Source: Bog-473 sp963701955
GTDB taxonomy: Bacteria > Actinomycetota > Acidimicrobiia > Acidimicrobiales > RAAP-2
Direction of reading: 5' to 3'
NCBI GenBank assembly: GCA_963701955.1
Contig: OY969694.1
Location: forward strand, 1,488,001 to 1,552,000
DNA length: 64,000 nucleotides
In this document: piece by piece, positions 42,827 to 52,258 of the stretch
How positions within the stretch are numbered: position 1 is the stretch's first letter
Layout: each line of letters opens with the position of its first letter
Notes under the pieces: model-generated
Told to the model about the DNA's origin: nothing
The model's input: the letters and a program-made list of their open reading frames with translations, nothing else
Database searches by the model: none
Made by a program: the position numbers and the translations under genes

Positions 42827-43990
42827 TCAGCGTGGGTGCGGCATGCAGAGCTCGTCGTACTCGGCGATGACGATCTCCCCGGCATCGGGGCCACAGGCCG
42901 GGCAGGCCGGGTCCCGGCGCACCTTGAAGGTGCGGAACGACTGCTCCAGCGCGTCGTAGGCGAGCAGTCGGCCGACCAGTGGATCGCCCAGCCCGAGCAG
43001 AACCTTGATCGTCTCGATCGCCTGAATCGAGCCGATGATCCCGGGCAGGACGCCCAGCACCCCGGCCTCGGCACACGACGGCGCCAGCTCTGCCGGAGGC
43101 GGCTCGGGAATGAGGCAGCGGTAGCAGGGCCCGTGGTAGGGGTCGAACACCGTCACCTGACCCTCGAAGCGGAAGATCGACCCGTGCACGACCGGGATCC
43201 CCTTGATCAGCGAGGCGTCGTTGACCAGGTACCGGGTGGGGAAGTTGTCGGTTCCGTCGACGATGACGTCGTATCCGTCGATGACGTCGAGGATGTTGTC
43301 CGCGCCGAGCCGGACGTCGTAGGTCACCACGTTCACGTCAGGGTTCAGGGCGGTCAGCGTCTTCTTGGCCGAGTCCACCTTGCGCTCGCCCACCCGGTCC
43401 ATGTTGTGCAGGATCTGGCGCTGAAGGTTCGACTCGTCGACCACGTCCATGTCGATGACTCCGAGAGTGCCGACCCCGGCCGCGGCGAGGTACAGGGCCG
43501 CCGGCGAGCCGAGGCCCCCGGCGCCGAGGAGCAGGACCTTGGAGTCGAGCAGCTTGAGCTGACCCGTCTCACCCACTTCGGGGAGCAACAGGTGCCGCTG
43601 GTAGCGGTTGCGCTGCGCCGGGGTCAGCGTGCGGGGGGCGGCCCAGGGGCGGCCGTCGTCCTTCCACCTGTTGAACCCGCCCACCAGCGACTGCACGTCG
43701 CGGTAGCCGAGGTCGCCCATGGTCTTGGCCGCGAAGGCGGACCGCACACCCCCGGCGCAGTACACGACGATGGGCGCCTCCTTGTCGGGGAGCTTGCCTT
43801 CCACCTGGAATTCGAGGTGCCCACGGGGCAGGTGCACCGCGTGGGGAATGGCGCCCTGCTCGTACTCGTCGGGTTCGCGGACGTCGAGGAAGGTGATCCC
43901 GCCCGCGTCGAGCAGCTGCTCCGCCTCAGCCAGCTCCACCTCGCGGATGGAGGCCTTGGCCTCGCGCAGAAGGTCTCGGGGAGTGGGCAC
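42827..43990 (-). CDS. Rhodanese-ThiF/MoeB sulfur carrier adenylyltransferase
   Basis: A 387-residue two-domain protein. Residues 15-115 form a rhodanese domain with active-site Cys78 in VVYCAGGVRS. Residues 125-387 form an E1-like ThiF/MoeB domain with LLLGAGGLGSPA (about 154-165), DESNLQRQ, DGTDNFPTRYLVND and zinc-binding CYRC and CPAC pairs. It adenylates and sulfurates ubiquitin-like sulfur carriers for molybdopterin, thiamine or cysteine synthesis. In actinobacterial MoeZ the order is reversed (MoeB first). A GGAGGT site five bases before GTG 43990 fixes the start. No sulfur carrier gene is adjacent. Confidence 0.9.
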   Translation of the reverse strand: MPTPRDLLREAKASIREVELAEAEQLLDAGGITFLDVREPDEYEQGAIPHAVHLPRGHLEFQVEGKLPDKEAPIVVYCAGGVRSAFAAKTMGDLGYRDVQSLVGGFNRWKDDGRPWAAPRTLTPAQRNRYQRHLLLPEVGETGQLKLLDSKVLLLGAGGLGSPAALYLAAAGVGTLGVIDMDVVDESNLQRQILHNMDRVGERKVDSAKKTLTALNPDVNVVTYDVRLGADNILDVIDGYDVIVDGTDNFPTRYLVNDASLIKGIPVVHGSIFRFEGQVTVFDPYHGPCYRCLIPEPPPAELAPSCAEAGVLGVLPGIIGSIQAIETIKVLLGLGDPLVGRLLAYDALEQSFRTFKVRRDPACPACGPDAGEIVIAEYDELCMPHPR

Positions 43991-44126
43991 GTGCAACCTC
44001 CGTCTGGAGCCGGACCGCCGCCGGCCCGAACATGACCGTTTAAACACTACCAGCGGGGTCAACATTCCCTCGGGCCGCTCCTCCCGGCGGGCAGGCCGCA
44101 CCGCTCGTGGTGGCAGACTCCGCGAC

Positions 44127-44736
44127 GTGGAGTTCCGCGAGACCGTCCGGCGGCGGGCGATGGTTCGCAGCTTCTCGCCCGAGCCCGTCGATCGCGACCT
44201 GATCGATCGTCTCCTCGACGACGCGCTCGAGGTCCCCGACGGCGGGAAACGCGGGTGGGACCGCCTGGATCGTGCTGCACGGCCGGGACCAGACCGCGGC
44301 GTACTGGTCAGCCACGACCGACGACGAGTGGCGCGGACGCAATCGCGGACGGGCCGAGGGCCTCCTCCGGGCACCTGTCGTGCTGCTCGCCTACACCTCG
44401 CCGGCAACGTATGTGGCTCGCTACGCGGAGCCGGACAAGGCCGACTCGGGGCTCGGCGAGGGTCCCGGCCGCTGGCCCCAGCCCTACTGGACCGGCGACG
44501 CGGCCTTCGGGGTCATGGCCGTCCTCCTGGGCGCGGTCGACGCCGGCCTGGGCAGCTGCCTCCTGGGCGCGTTCCGGGGCGAGGATCGGCTGGCCGCCGC
44601 CCTGGGTGTCCCTGCCGGCTGGAGACTGTTCGGCGCGGTCGTCGTGGGGTGGCCCGACGGCAACGACCGCCGTTCGTCTTCGCTGGACCGCTCCGGTCCA
44701 TCACGGTCCTCCCGCATCCACCGGGGACGCTGGTAG
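44127..44736 (+). CDS. Nitroreductase-family protein (one frameshift)
   Basis: Frame-corrected length is about 202 residues. The start VEFRETVRRRAMVRSFSPEPVDRDLIDRLLDDALE is in one frame. The continuation SPTAGNAGGTAWIVLHGRDQTAAYW and onwards is in another. One extra G at 44231-44232 explains the break. The N-terminal RRRxMVRSF and the AGN segment bind FMN in this family; RPxx-like GLGSCLLGAFRGED lies near the C-terminus. Nitroreductase-type flavoproteins reduce nitro compounds, quinones or flavins, or have roles unrelated to nitro groups. GTG 44127 is the start; it is convergent with the adenosyltransferase. Confidence 0.8.
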
Positions 44737-44814
44737 TGCCGTGTCCAACGACCCGCAGGCGTTCAGCCCTCGCGGGCTGCACGCGCGGCGACGTACGCCC
44801 AGCGCAGCGAACCC

Positions 44815-45378
44815 TCACGATTTGGACAGCGTGTGCTCCGGTCCCTCCTGCCAGCGGGCCATGGCCCACAGCAGGTCGGAGAGGCGGTTGAGATACGGCA
44901 CGACGAACGAGACGCCGCCGAAGCCGAGGGTCGGTTCGTCGGGCCCGGCCACGGCGATGCGCTCGGCACGGCGCACGACCGTACGGGCAAGGTCCAGGGC
45001 GGCGGCAACCCGGTTCTCCCCGGGCACGGTGAAGTCGCTCGGCATGTCGACACGGCCCAGCAGGTCGTCGATCCCCGACTCCAACGCGGCCACCATGTCC
45101 GTCGTCACCAGGGTCGACCCCGCCGTGAGCTTCGGGCGGTTCTCCGGCGCGGTGGCCACCTCTCCCATGAGCACATAGAGCTCGCGCTCCAATGTGGTGA
45201 GCCGGGCGTGCACCTCGGAGCCCGGCGCGGTCTCGGCACGGGCGAGCCCGAGCGCTGCCTGCGCCTCGTCGACGGCGCCGTTGAGCTCGATCCGCCACGA
45301 GTCCTTGCGCACGCGCCCACCGAAGAGCAACCCTGTCGTGCCGTCGTCGCCCTTCTTCGTGTAGATCCTCGGCGCCAC
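44815..45378 (-). CDS. Cob(I)alamin adenosyltransferase, PduO type
   Basis: A 187-residue trimeric-type ATP:cob(I)alamin adenosyltransferase. The ATP-binding N-terminus PRIYTKKGDDGTTGLLFGGRVRKD is diagnostic; NGAVDEAQAALGLARA, GENRVAAALDLARTVVRRAER and NRLSDLLWAMARW are the other conserved parts. It makes adenosylcobalamin, the coenzyme of methylmalonyl-CoA mutase (a mutase large chain lies at 38.4-40.0 kb). GTG 45378 is preferred over TTG 45381. It is divergent from metH with about 100 bases between, and both serve B12 metabolism. No cobalamin riboswitch was recognised in that gap. Confidence 0.93.
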   Translation of the reverse strand: MAPRIYTKKGDDGTTGLLFGGRVRKDSWRIELNGAVDEAQAALGLARAETAPGSEVHARLTTLERELYVLMGEVATAPENRPKLTAGSTLVTTDMVAALESGIDDLLGRVDMPSDFTVPGENRVAAALDLARTVVRRAERIAVAGPDEPTLGFGGVSFVVPYLNRLSDLLWAMARWQEGPEHTLSKS

Positions 45379-45477
45379 CAAGGTCCCGCATGCTACCGGC
45401 GCCCCTCGTCGCCGAGTTGACCGAGTCAATCGCCGCTCTTCGTGGGGCCGGTGGGGCCACCGGTATCCTTGATACTC

Positions 45478-48400
45478 GTGGCGACCTCTCCAGAGCTGCT
45501 GGGACGGCTCGATCCGTCCGCCTCGGCCTACCTGCAGGCCCTGCGTGAGCGCGTCGTGATCTTCGACGGGGCCATGGGAACCAGCCTGCAGCTGCTGGGG
45601 CTCGAGGCGGACGACTTCGGCGGGCCGGAGCTCGAGGGCTGCAACGAGGTGCTCGTCGACACCCGGCCAGACCTCATCTCCCAGGTGCACCGGTCGTTCT
45701 TCGAGGTGGGCTGCGACGTCGTCGAGACCAATACCTTCGGGTCGACCTCCGTCGTCCTGGCCGAGTACGGCCTGGGCGGGCGGGCGGGCGCGCTGACCCG
45801 GAGAGGAGCCGAGCTGGCGTGCCGTGTCCGTGACGAGTTCGCCACCCCCCAACGCCCGCGCTGGGTGGCCGGTTCCATGGGCCCGGGCACGAAGTTCCCC
45901 ACGCTCGGGCAGATCTCCTACGCCGAATTCCGCGATGCCTACGAAGAGCAGGCACTCGGGCTGCTCGAGGGCGGCGTCGACCTGCTTCTGCTCGAGACCC
46001 AGTTCGACCTGCTCTCGGTCAAGGCCGCAGTCAGCGGCGCCCGCCGGGCCATGGTGGCCCTCGGGCGCATCGTGCCCGTGCAGGCGCAGGTGACGATCGA
46101 GCTCACCGGGCGCATGCTGCCGGGCACCGAGATCGGCGCGGCACTCACCGTGCTCGACGCGCTGGCCGTCGACGTCGTCGGCCTCAACTGCGCCACCGGC
46201 CCGGTCGAGATGAGCGAGGCGCTGCGCCACCTCTCGGCGGCCAGCCGCGTCCCGATCGCCTGCATCCCCAATGCGGGCCTCCCGTCGGTGGTCGACGGCC
46301 AGATGCACTACGACCTCACGCCCGAGGACCTGGCCGGCCACCTGCACCGCTTCGTCACCGAGTTCGGCGTGTCCGCCGTCGGCGGGTGCTGCGGGACCAC
46401 GCCCGCCCATCTGGCCGCCGTGGTCGACCGCTGTGCCTCTGCCGTGCTCGCGGCGCGCACGCCGGTGCACGATCCTTCCGCCGCCTCCATCTACACGTCG
46501 GTGCCCTTCCGGCAGGACACCTCGTTCCTCGTGGTGGGCGAGCGCACCAACGCCAACGGATCGAAGGCCTTCCGCGAGGCCATGCTCGACGGGGACTGGG
46601 ACACCTGCGTGGCCATGGCACGCCAGCAGGCCAACGAGGGCTCGCATCTGATCGACGTGTGCGTCGACTACACCGGCGCCGACGGCGTCTCGGACATGAC
46701 CGAGGTGGCCAGCCGGCTCTGCACGCAGTCGAGCGTGCCCCTGATGGTCGACTCCACGGAGGGCCCGGTGGTGCGGGCCGCGCTCGAGTGGCTAGGCGGT
46801 CGTCCCATCCTCAACTCGGTGAACCTCGAGGAGGGCGACGCTCCCGGGACCAGGCTCGACACTTTCCTGCGCCTGGCCCGTGAATTCGGCGCGGCGGTGG
46901 TGTGCACGTGCATCGACGAGGAGGGTCAGGCCCGTACGGCGGAGTGGAAGGTCCGCGCCGCACGGGCAATCCGCGACGTCGCCGTGGAACGCTACGGGCT
47001 CGAACCACAGGACCTCCTCTTCGACCCCCTGGCCCTACCCCTGTCGACCGGAATGGAGGAGAGCCGGCGGGACGGGATCGAGACCATTGAGGGGATCCGG
47101 CGGATCAAGGCCGAGCTGCCCGGGGTCTCGACCATCCTCGGGCTCTCCAACGTCTCCTTCGGGCTCAACCCGGCGGCCCGCCAGGTGCTCAACTCGGTGT
47201 TCCTGCACGAATGCGTGGATGCCGGCCTCGACTCTGCCATCGTGCACGCGTCGAAGATCCTCCCGCTCTCGCGGATCGACGAGCGCGCCAGGGACGTCTG
47301 CCTCGATCTGGTCTACGACCGGCGGCGCGAGGGCTACGACCCGTTGGCCGAGCTGCTGGGCATGTTCGAGGGTGCCAAGGTCGCCTCCGCCTCGGCGGAC
47401 GAGCACCTCGACTGGCCCCTCGACGCTCGGCTGCGCCAGCGCATCATTGACGGCAATCGCAACGGGCTCGAGGGCGACCTCGACGAGGCGCTCGGGTCCG
47501 GCGTGAACGCGCTCGACATCGTCAACGACATCCTTCTCGAAGGCATGAAGGTGGTCGGCGAGCGCTTCGCCTCGGGCGAGATGCAGCTGCCGTTCGTCCT
47601 GCAGTCCGCCGAGACCATGAAGTCGGCCGTGGCCTTCCTCGAGCCCCACATGGAGAAGTCCGACCAGGGCGGCAAGGGCACCGTGGTACTGGCCACCGTG
47701 AAGGGCGACGTGCACGACATCGGCAAGAACCTGGTCGACATCATCCTGACCAACAACGGATACGAGGTGGTGAACCTCGGGATCAAGGTTGGGATCAACG
47801 AGATGGTGGCCGCCGCCCAGGAGCACGGCGCCGACGCCATCGGCATGAGCGGCCTGCTGGTGAAGTCGACGCTCATCATGCGCGAGAACCTCGTCGAGCT
47901 CAACGAGCGCGCCCTGGCCGACATCCCCGTCCTCCTGGGCGGCGCCGCGCTCGACGCGCACCTATGTCGAGCGCGACCTGCGCGAGGTGTACCAAGGCCG
48001 CCTCTTCTATGGGCGGGACGCCTTCGAAGGTCTGCGCACCATGGACCGGCTGGTGGACTTGAAGCGCACCGGGGAGGAAGACCCGACGTTCGGGCGTGAG
48101 ATCTCCGAGCGCAACGTGCCCCGCCGCAGCCGGCTCGACCCGGACACCTCGCCAGTCGAGGGCCAGCCGACGCGCTCGGCCGTGGCCGCCGACAACCCGG
48201 TGTTCGTCCCTCCGTTCGTCGGCACACGGGTGGCGGTGGGCCTGGCCATCGACGAGATCGTCGAGTACCTCAACCTGACAGCACTGTTCCGTAACCAGTG
48301 GGGATTCCGCCCCGAGAACGGCGAGAATGACGCCGCCTTCAAGGACCGGGTCAAGACCACCCTGCGCGACCAGCTCAGCCGGGCGAAGGAAGCCGACCTG

Positions 48401-48985
48401 CTGGTCCCGTCCGTGGCCTACGGCCACCTCGCGGTGAATGCCGAGGGCAACGACTTGATCGTGTGGAAGGACGACTCACGGTCGTCGGAGTGGATGCGGT
48501 TCGCCTTCCCGCGCCAGCGCAAGGAGCCGTGGCTGTGCATCGCCGACTTCTTCCGCTCGACCGATTCGGGCGGAGAGGACTTCGCCAGCTTCATGCTCTG
48601 CACCATCGGCGCCCGGGCTTCCGAGGAAGCCGCCCGCCTGTTCGCCGAGGACAAGTACCAGGACTACCTCTTCCTGCACGGCCTCAGCGTCGAGATGGCC
48701 GAGGCCACCGCGGAGTACTGGCACCGGCGCATCCGAGAAGAGCTCGGCTTCGCCGCCGAGGACGGGCCCACCCTGGCCGGCCTGTTCCGCCAGCAGTATC
48801 GAGGCGGTCGCTACTCGTGGGGCTACCCGGCCTGCCCCGACCTCAGCGACAACGCCAAGGTGGTCGAGTTGCTCGGAGGCGACCGCATCGGGGTCACCGT
48901 GAGCGAGGGGTTCCAGCTGCACCCCGAGCAGACGACCGATGCCATCGTCTGCTCCCACCCCGAGGCCAAGTACTTCGTGGCCTGA
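45478..48985 (+). CDS. metH: Cobalamin-dependent methionine synthase (one frameshift)
   Basis: Frame-corrected length is about 1168 residues with all four modules. The homocysteine domain has FDGAMGTSLQ and the zinc site GGCCGTTPAH. The methyltetrahydrofolate domain has GERTNANGSKAF, MVDST and GLSNVSFG. The B12 domain shows DVHDIGKN, where His is the lower cobalt ligand. The reactivation domain carries the RxxxGY-type YSWGYPACPDLS. One extra G at 47953 ends the first frame after LLGGAAL; the next frame continues TRTYVERDLREVYQGRLF to 48985. MetH regenerates methionine from homocysteine, completing the methyl cycle with AhcY. GTG 45478 was chosen; the frame is open to 45442. Confidence 0.93.
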
Positions 48986-49187
48986 GCCGGGGCTCGAGGT
49001 CCTCCCGCACCCCCACGCCAGTCCGCGTGAACGGGCGCGCAGATGTCATGCATTTGGTGACTCTCAACAGAAATGTTTAGCCTCACCATGTCTGTTTATT
49101 GTTCGCGAAAGAGCATCGCTTCCTCCGGGAGCCGAGGCCGGTCTGCGGGGATGCACCCAATCCGGGTCGAGCGTCGCGGGTGCCCGC

Positions 49188-50831
49188 TCAGGCGGTCCGG
49201 GCCGGCTCGACGGTCTGTGCTGACTCGCGGGCGTGATAGCTCGACCTGGTCAGCGGGGAGGCCTCCACGTGGACAAGGCCGAGTGCGCGCCCCATCTCGC
49301 GAAGGTGGTCGAACTCCTCGGGTGCCCAGTACCGTGAGACCGGCAGATGGTCGCGGCTCGGCCGCAGGTATTGACCGATGGTGACGATGGACACGCCGAC
49401 ACTGTGCAGGTCGGCCATGGTGGCGACCACCTCGTCCTCGCGCTCCCCCAGTCCCACCATGAGGCCCGATTTCGTCACCAGACCGGCCTGGCGGGCGCGG
49501 GCCAGCACGGCCAGGCTCCGGGCATATCCCGCCGAAGGCCGGACGGCGCGCTGGAGCCGAGCCACTGTCTCAATGTTGTGGTTCAACACGTCCGGATGAG
49601 CGTCGAAGATCGAGTCGAGCGAGGCCGCGTCGCCGCGGCAATCGGAGATCAGAACCTCCACCGCCGTGCGGGGGTTCCGCGTGCGGATGGCCCGAATGGT
49701 GGCGGCCATGGCGCCCGCACCACCGTCCATCAGGTCGTCACGGGCCACGCAGGTCACGACGGCATGCCCCAGGCGCATGCGCTCCACCGCCTGGGCCACC
49801 CGGTCCGGCTCGTCCGCGGAGAGCGGCGACGGGTGGCGTGTATCCACCTGGCAAAAACCGCACGCTCGGGTGCAGCGATCACCGTTGATCATGAAGGTGG
49901 CCGTGCCGTCAGCCCAGCACTCGTAAATGTTCGGACAGCCGGCCTCCTCGCACACCGTCACCAGACCGAGATCGCGGATGGTCGACCCCGAGCGGCGGTA
50001 GCCCGACCCGATGCGCACCGGCACGCGGAGCCACTCGGGCTTACGCTCGGTGATGGCGACCCCCTGCTCAGGCGGCACTCCGGCTTGGCGTAGGCGGCGG
50101 AGAAGCGGGCGCTCGGGCATCACTGCCGACATCCCGTCGGTGGCGGTGGCATCCCCTGCCGGCCCGTGAACGACGTCGGCTCGCTGGATTTCCCCATCGC
50201 CGAATGCCGCCGAGGCGCGTGCGACGAAGGCCTCGAGCACCGGACCCATCGGCACGTCGAAGCCCTCGGCGTGCAACGAGGTCACGCCGCGGTCGGCGAT
50301 CCCGCACGGCACGATGTGGGAGAACATCGCCAAATCGGTCGACACGTTGAGCGCCACCCCGTGGAGGGTGCGTCGGCGGCCGGCAGAGGTACGCAGCGTG
50401 CGCACGCCGATCGCCGCGATCTTCCGGGGTCGGGGCCCGTCAGCGCCAATCCACACACCGGGATAGCCATCGACCACGCCGGCCCCGCTCAGGCCCAGGT
50501 CGGCCAGCGTGTCGATCACCACCTGCTCGAGACGGTGCACGTGGGCCGGGCCGGCACCGGGTTCGCCCGCCACCGTGACCACCGGGTAGGCCACGAGCTG
50601 GCCCGGGCCGTGGTAGGTCACGTCCCCGCCCCGGTCGGCCCGCACCAGGACCGCACCGACCTGGCCGGGGTCGACCAGGACGTGGCGGTCGTCGGCGTGG
50701 ACCCCGAGCGTGTACGTGTGCGGGTGCTCGAGGATCAGCAGGTAGTCGTCGGCCGCCTCGGCAGCCAGCGCATGTTGCAGGGTATCTGCCTCGTGATAGG
50801 GAACCGTCCCGAGCGTGCGGACACGCAGCAC
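49188..50831 (-). CDS. Fused octanoyltransferase-lipoyl synthase (LipB-LipA)
   Basis: A single 547-codon frame. Residues 1-225 are LipB, which moves octanoate from ACP to lipoyl domains: RGGDVTYHGPGQ (67-78), Lys136 and the acyl-accepting Cys175 in HIVPCGIADR. Residues about 240-547 are LipA, the radical SAM enzyme that inserts two sulfurs: auxiliary cluster Cys293, Cys298, Cys304; SAM cluster Cys319, Cys323, Cys326 in CTRACGFC; and the C-terminal RSSYHA. The two domains are joined by a short linker with no frame break. GTG 50831 starts 11 bases after the E2 stop, and the E2 lipoyl domain is the obvious substrate. Confidence 0.92.
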   Translation of the reverse strand: MLRVRTLGTVPYHEADTLQHALAAEAADDYLLILEHPHTYTLGVHADDRHVLVDPGQVGAVLVRADRGGDVTYHGPGQLVAYPVVTVAGEPGAGPAHVHRLEQVVIDTLADLGLSGAGVVDGYPGVWIGADGPRPRKIAAIGVRTLRTSAGRRRTLHGVALNVSTDLAMFSHIVPCGIADRGVTSLHAEGFDVPMGPVLEAFVARASAAFGDGEIQRADVVHGPAGDATATDGMSAVMPERPLLRRLRQAGVPPEQGVAITERKPEWLRVPVRIGSGYRRSGSTIRDLGLVTVCEEAGCPNIYECWADGTATFMINGDRCTRACGFCQVDTRHPSPLSADEPDRVAQAVERMRLGHAVVTCVARDDLMDGGAGAMAATIRAIRTRNPRTAVEVLISDCRGDAASLDSIFDAHPDVLNHNIETVARLQRAVRPSAGYARSLAVLARARQAGLVTKSGLMVGLGEREDEVVATMADLHSVGVSIVTIGQYLRPSRDHLPVSRYWAPEEFDHLREMGRALGLVHVEASPLTRSSYHARESAQTVEPARTA

Positions 50832-50842
50832 TGCAGTCGGCC

Positions 50843-52258
50843 TCAGAGCTCGGCGGCCCAGTCGCGCGTCGCGAGGAGCTCGGAGATCCGCTTGAGGAAC
50901 AACGACACGTAGGCGCCGTCGACGGCCCGGTGGTCCCAGCTGACGCCGAGAATCCCGGTGGAATGGATGGCGATGGACTCCGACCCGTCAGGGTGGGTGA
51001 CCACCACGGGACGGCGGGCGATGCCGTCGGTGGCCAAGATCGCGACCTGGGGTTGGTTGATGATGGGCACCGTGAAGTAGGTGTCGAACGGCCCGTCGTT
51101 GGTGATGGAGAACGTGCCGCCGGCGATGTCGTCGGCATTGAGGTGCCGACCACGTGCCCGCTCGGCCAGATCGCGGATACGCCGGGCGATGCCGCGAAGC
51201 GTGACCTCCTCGGCCCGGTGGATCACCGGCACGATGAGGCCCTCGTGCGAAAGGTCGACGGCGATGCCCAGGTTCACCTCCGCGTGGACGACGAGCGAGT
51301 CCTCGGCCACCGAGGCGTTGAGCAGTGGAAAGTCGCGCAGGGCCTCCACCGCGGCCCGAGCCACGAAGGGGAGATAGGTCAGCGTGAACCCCTCTTCGGC
51401 CTTGAAGCGCTCGCCCCAGACCTTGCGCACGCGCTCGACTGCCTCGAAGTCGACCTCGTTGGCGATGAAGGCATGCGGAGATGTCGCCTTCGAGCGCACC
51501 ATGTGCTCGGCGGTGCGCCGTCGCATGTTCGAGAACGGCACCACCTGGTCGCCGGCGGCACGGAAGGACGCCATGGAGACCGACGTCGCAGGCGTCGCGC
51601 TCGGAACGACCGGAGTGGGGGCGATCGGTGCCGACGCTGCGGGCGTCGGTGCCGCAGCAGCTGGGGGCGGAGGCGGAGGCGGAGGCGGAGGCGACGCATT
51701 GAACGCCCGGCGTGCCTCGATCACCCTCTGGGCGTCCTCCCGCGTGATGCGGCCCCCGGGTCCCGTACCCTCCACCTCGTCGGCACCGATGCCGTTCTCG
51801 GCCAGCAGCCGGCGCACGATGGGTGACAGCACGAGCGGCTCCGACCCGGCCCCTTCCCCTTCCTCTGCCCGAACGGGCGGGGCGGGTGGCGATGCGACAG
51901 GTGGAGCCGGAGGTGGAGGGGGGGTCGGAGGCGGGGCCGGAGCCGGAGGTGGGGCCGCTGCAGGTGCAGGTGCAGGTGCATCAATGTCTGACTCGCCGGT
52001 CCGGGGCGGCCCGCTCGATGCGGCTCCGTCCCCGATGACGGCCAGCGTCACGCCGACATCGACCGTCTCGCCCTCAGGAACCAGGATCTCGGTGAGCACT
52101 CCCGCCGCGGGAGAGGGCACTTCTGAGTCCACTTTGTCCGTCGACACCTCGAACAGCGGCTCGTCGCGCTCGACGGGATCGCCCACGGCCTTCATCCAGC
52201 GGGTGATCGTGCCCTCGGTCACCGTCTCGCCCAGCTGCGGCATGATCACGTCAGCCAA
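50843..52258 (-). CDS. sucB: Dihydrolipoamide acyltransferase (E2) of 2-oxoacid dehydrogenase
   Basis: A 471-residue E2. Residues 1-80 are one lipoyl domain with the lipoylated Lys in STDKVDSE. Residues 85-140 are a Pro/Ala linker. A peripheral-subunit-binding domain follows (VLSPIVRRLLAENGIGADEVEGTGPGGRITREDAQ). A second poly-Pro linker leads to the catalytic core, with the active site SWDHRAVDGAY. The core resembles succinyltransferases, but in several actinobacteria the same E2 serves AceE-type pyruvate dehydrogenase, and aceE lies 2 kb away. It overlaps lpd by 8 bases. The symbol is by similarity; the substrate (pyruvate or 2-oxoglutarate) is uncertain. Confidence 0.9.
   Translation of the reverse strand: MADVIMPQLGETVTEGTITRWMKAVGDPVERDEPLFEVSTDKVDSEVPSPAAGVLTEILVPEGETVDVGVTLAVIGDGAASSGPPRTGESDIDAPAPAPAAAPPPAPAPPPTPPPPPAPPVASPPAPPVRAEEGEGAGSEPLVLSPIVRRLLAENGIGADEVEGTGPGGRITREDAQRVIEARRAFNASPPPPPPPPPPAAAAPTPAASAPIAPTPVVPSATPATSVSMASFRAAGDQVVPFSNMRRRTAEHMVRSKATSPHAFIANEVDFEAVERVRKVWGERFKAEEGFTLTYLPFVARAAVEALRDFPLLNASVAEDSLVVHAEVNLGIAVDLSHEGLIVPVIHRAEEVTLRGIARRIRDLAERARGRHLNADDIAGGTFSITNDGPFDTYFTVPIINQPQVAILATDGIARRPVVVTHPDGSESIAIHSTGILGVSWDHRAVDGAYVSLFLKRISELLATRDWAAEL
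51666..51696. repeat. Hexanucleotide repeat in the E2 linker
   Basis: GGCGGA-type six-base units are repeated about four to five times. On the minus strand they encode the run of prolines that forms the second flexible linker of the E2 protein. A separate GCAGGT repeat at about 51958-51980 encodes the Ala/Pro part of the first linker. Both are prone to length change by slippage without breaking the frame. Confidence 0.75.

Noticed and set aside
45379..45477. Cobalamin riboswitch between the adenosyltransferase and metH
   Set aside because: The gap is about 100 bases, too short for a full element, and no B12-box-like sequence was seen.
49073..49384. Small plus-strand gene starting in the gap before lipBA
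   Set aside because: Only about 115 bases lie in the gap, the rest is antisense to LipA, and the peptide is Arg/Ser-rich without conserved features.
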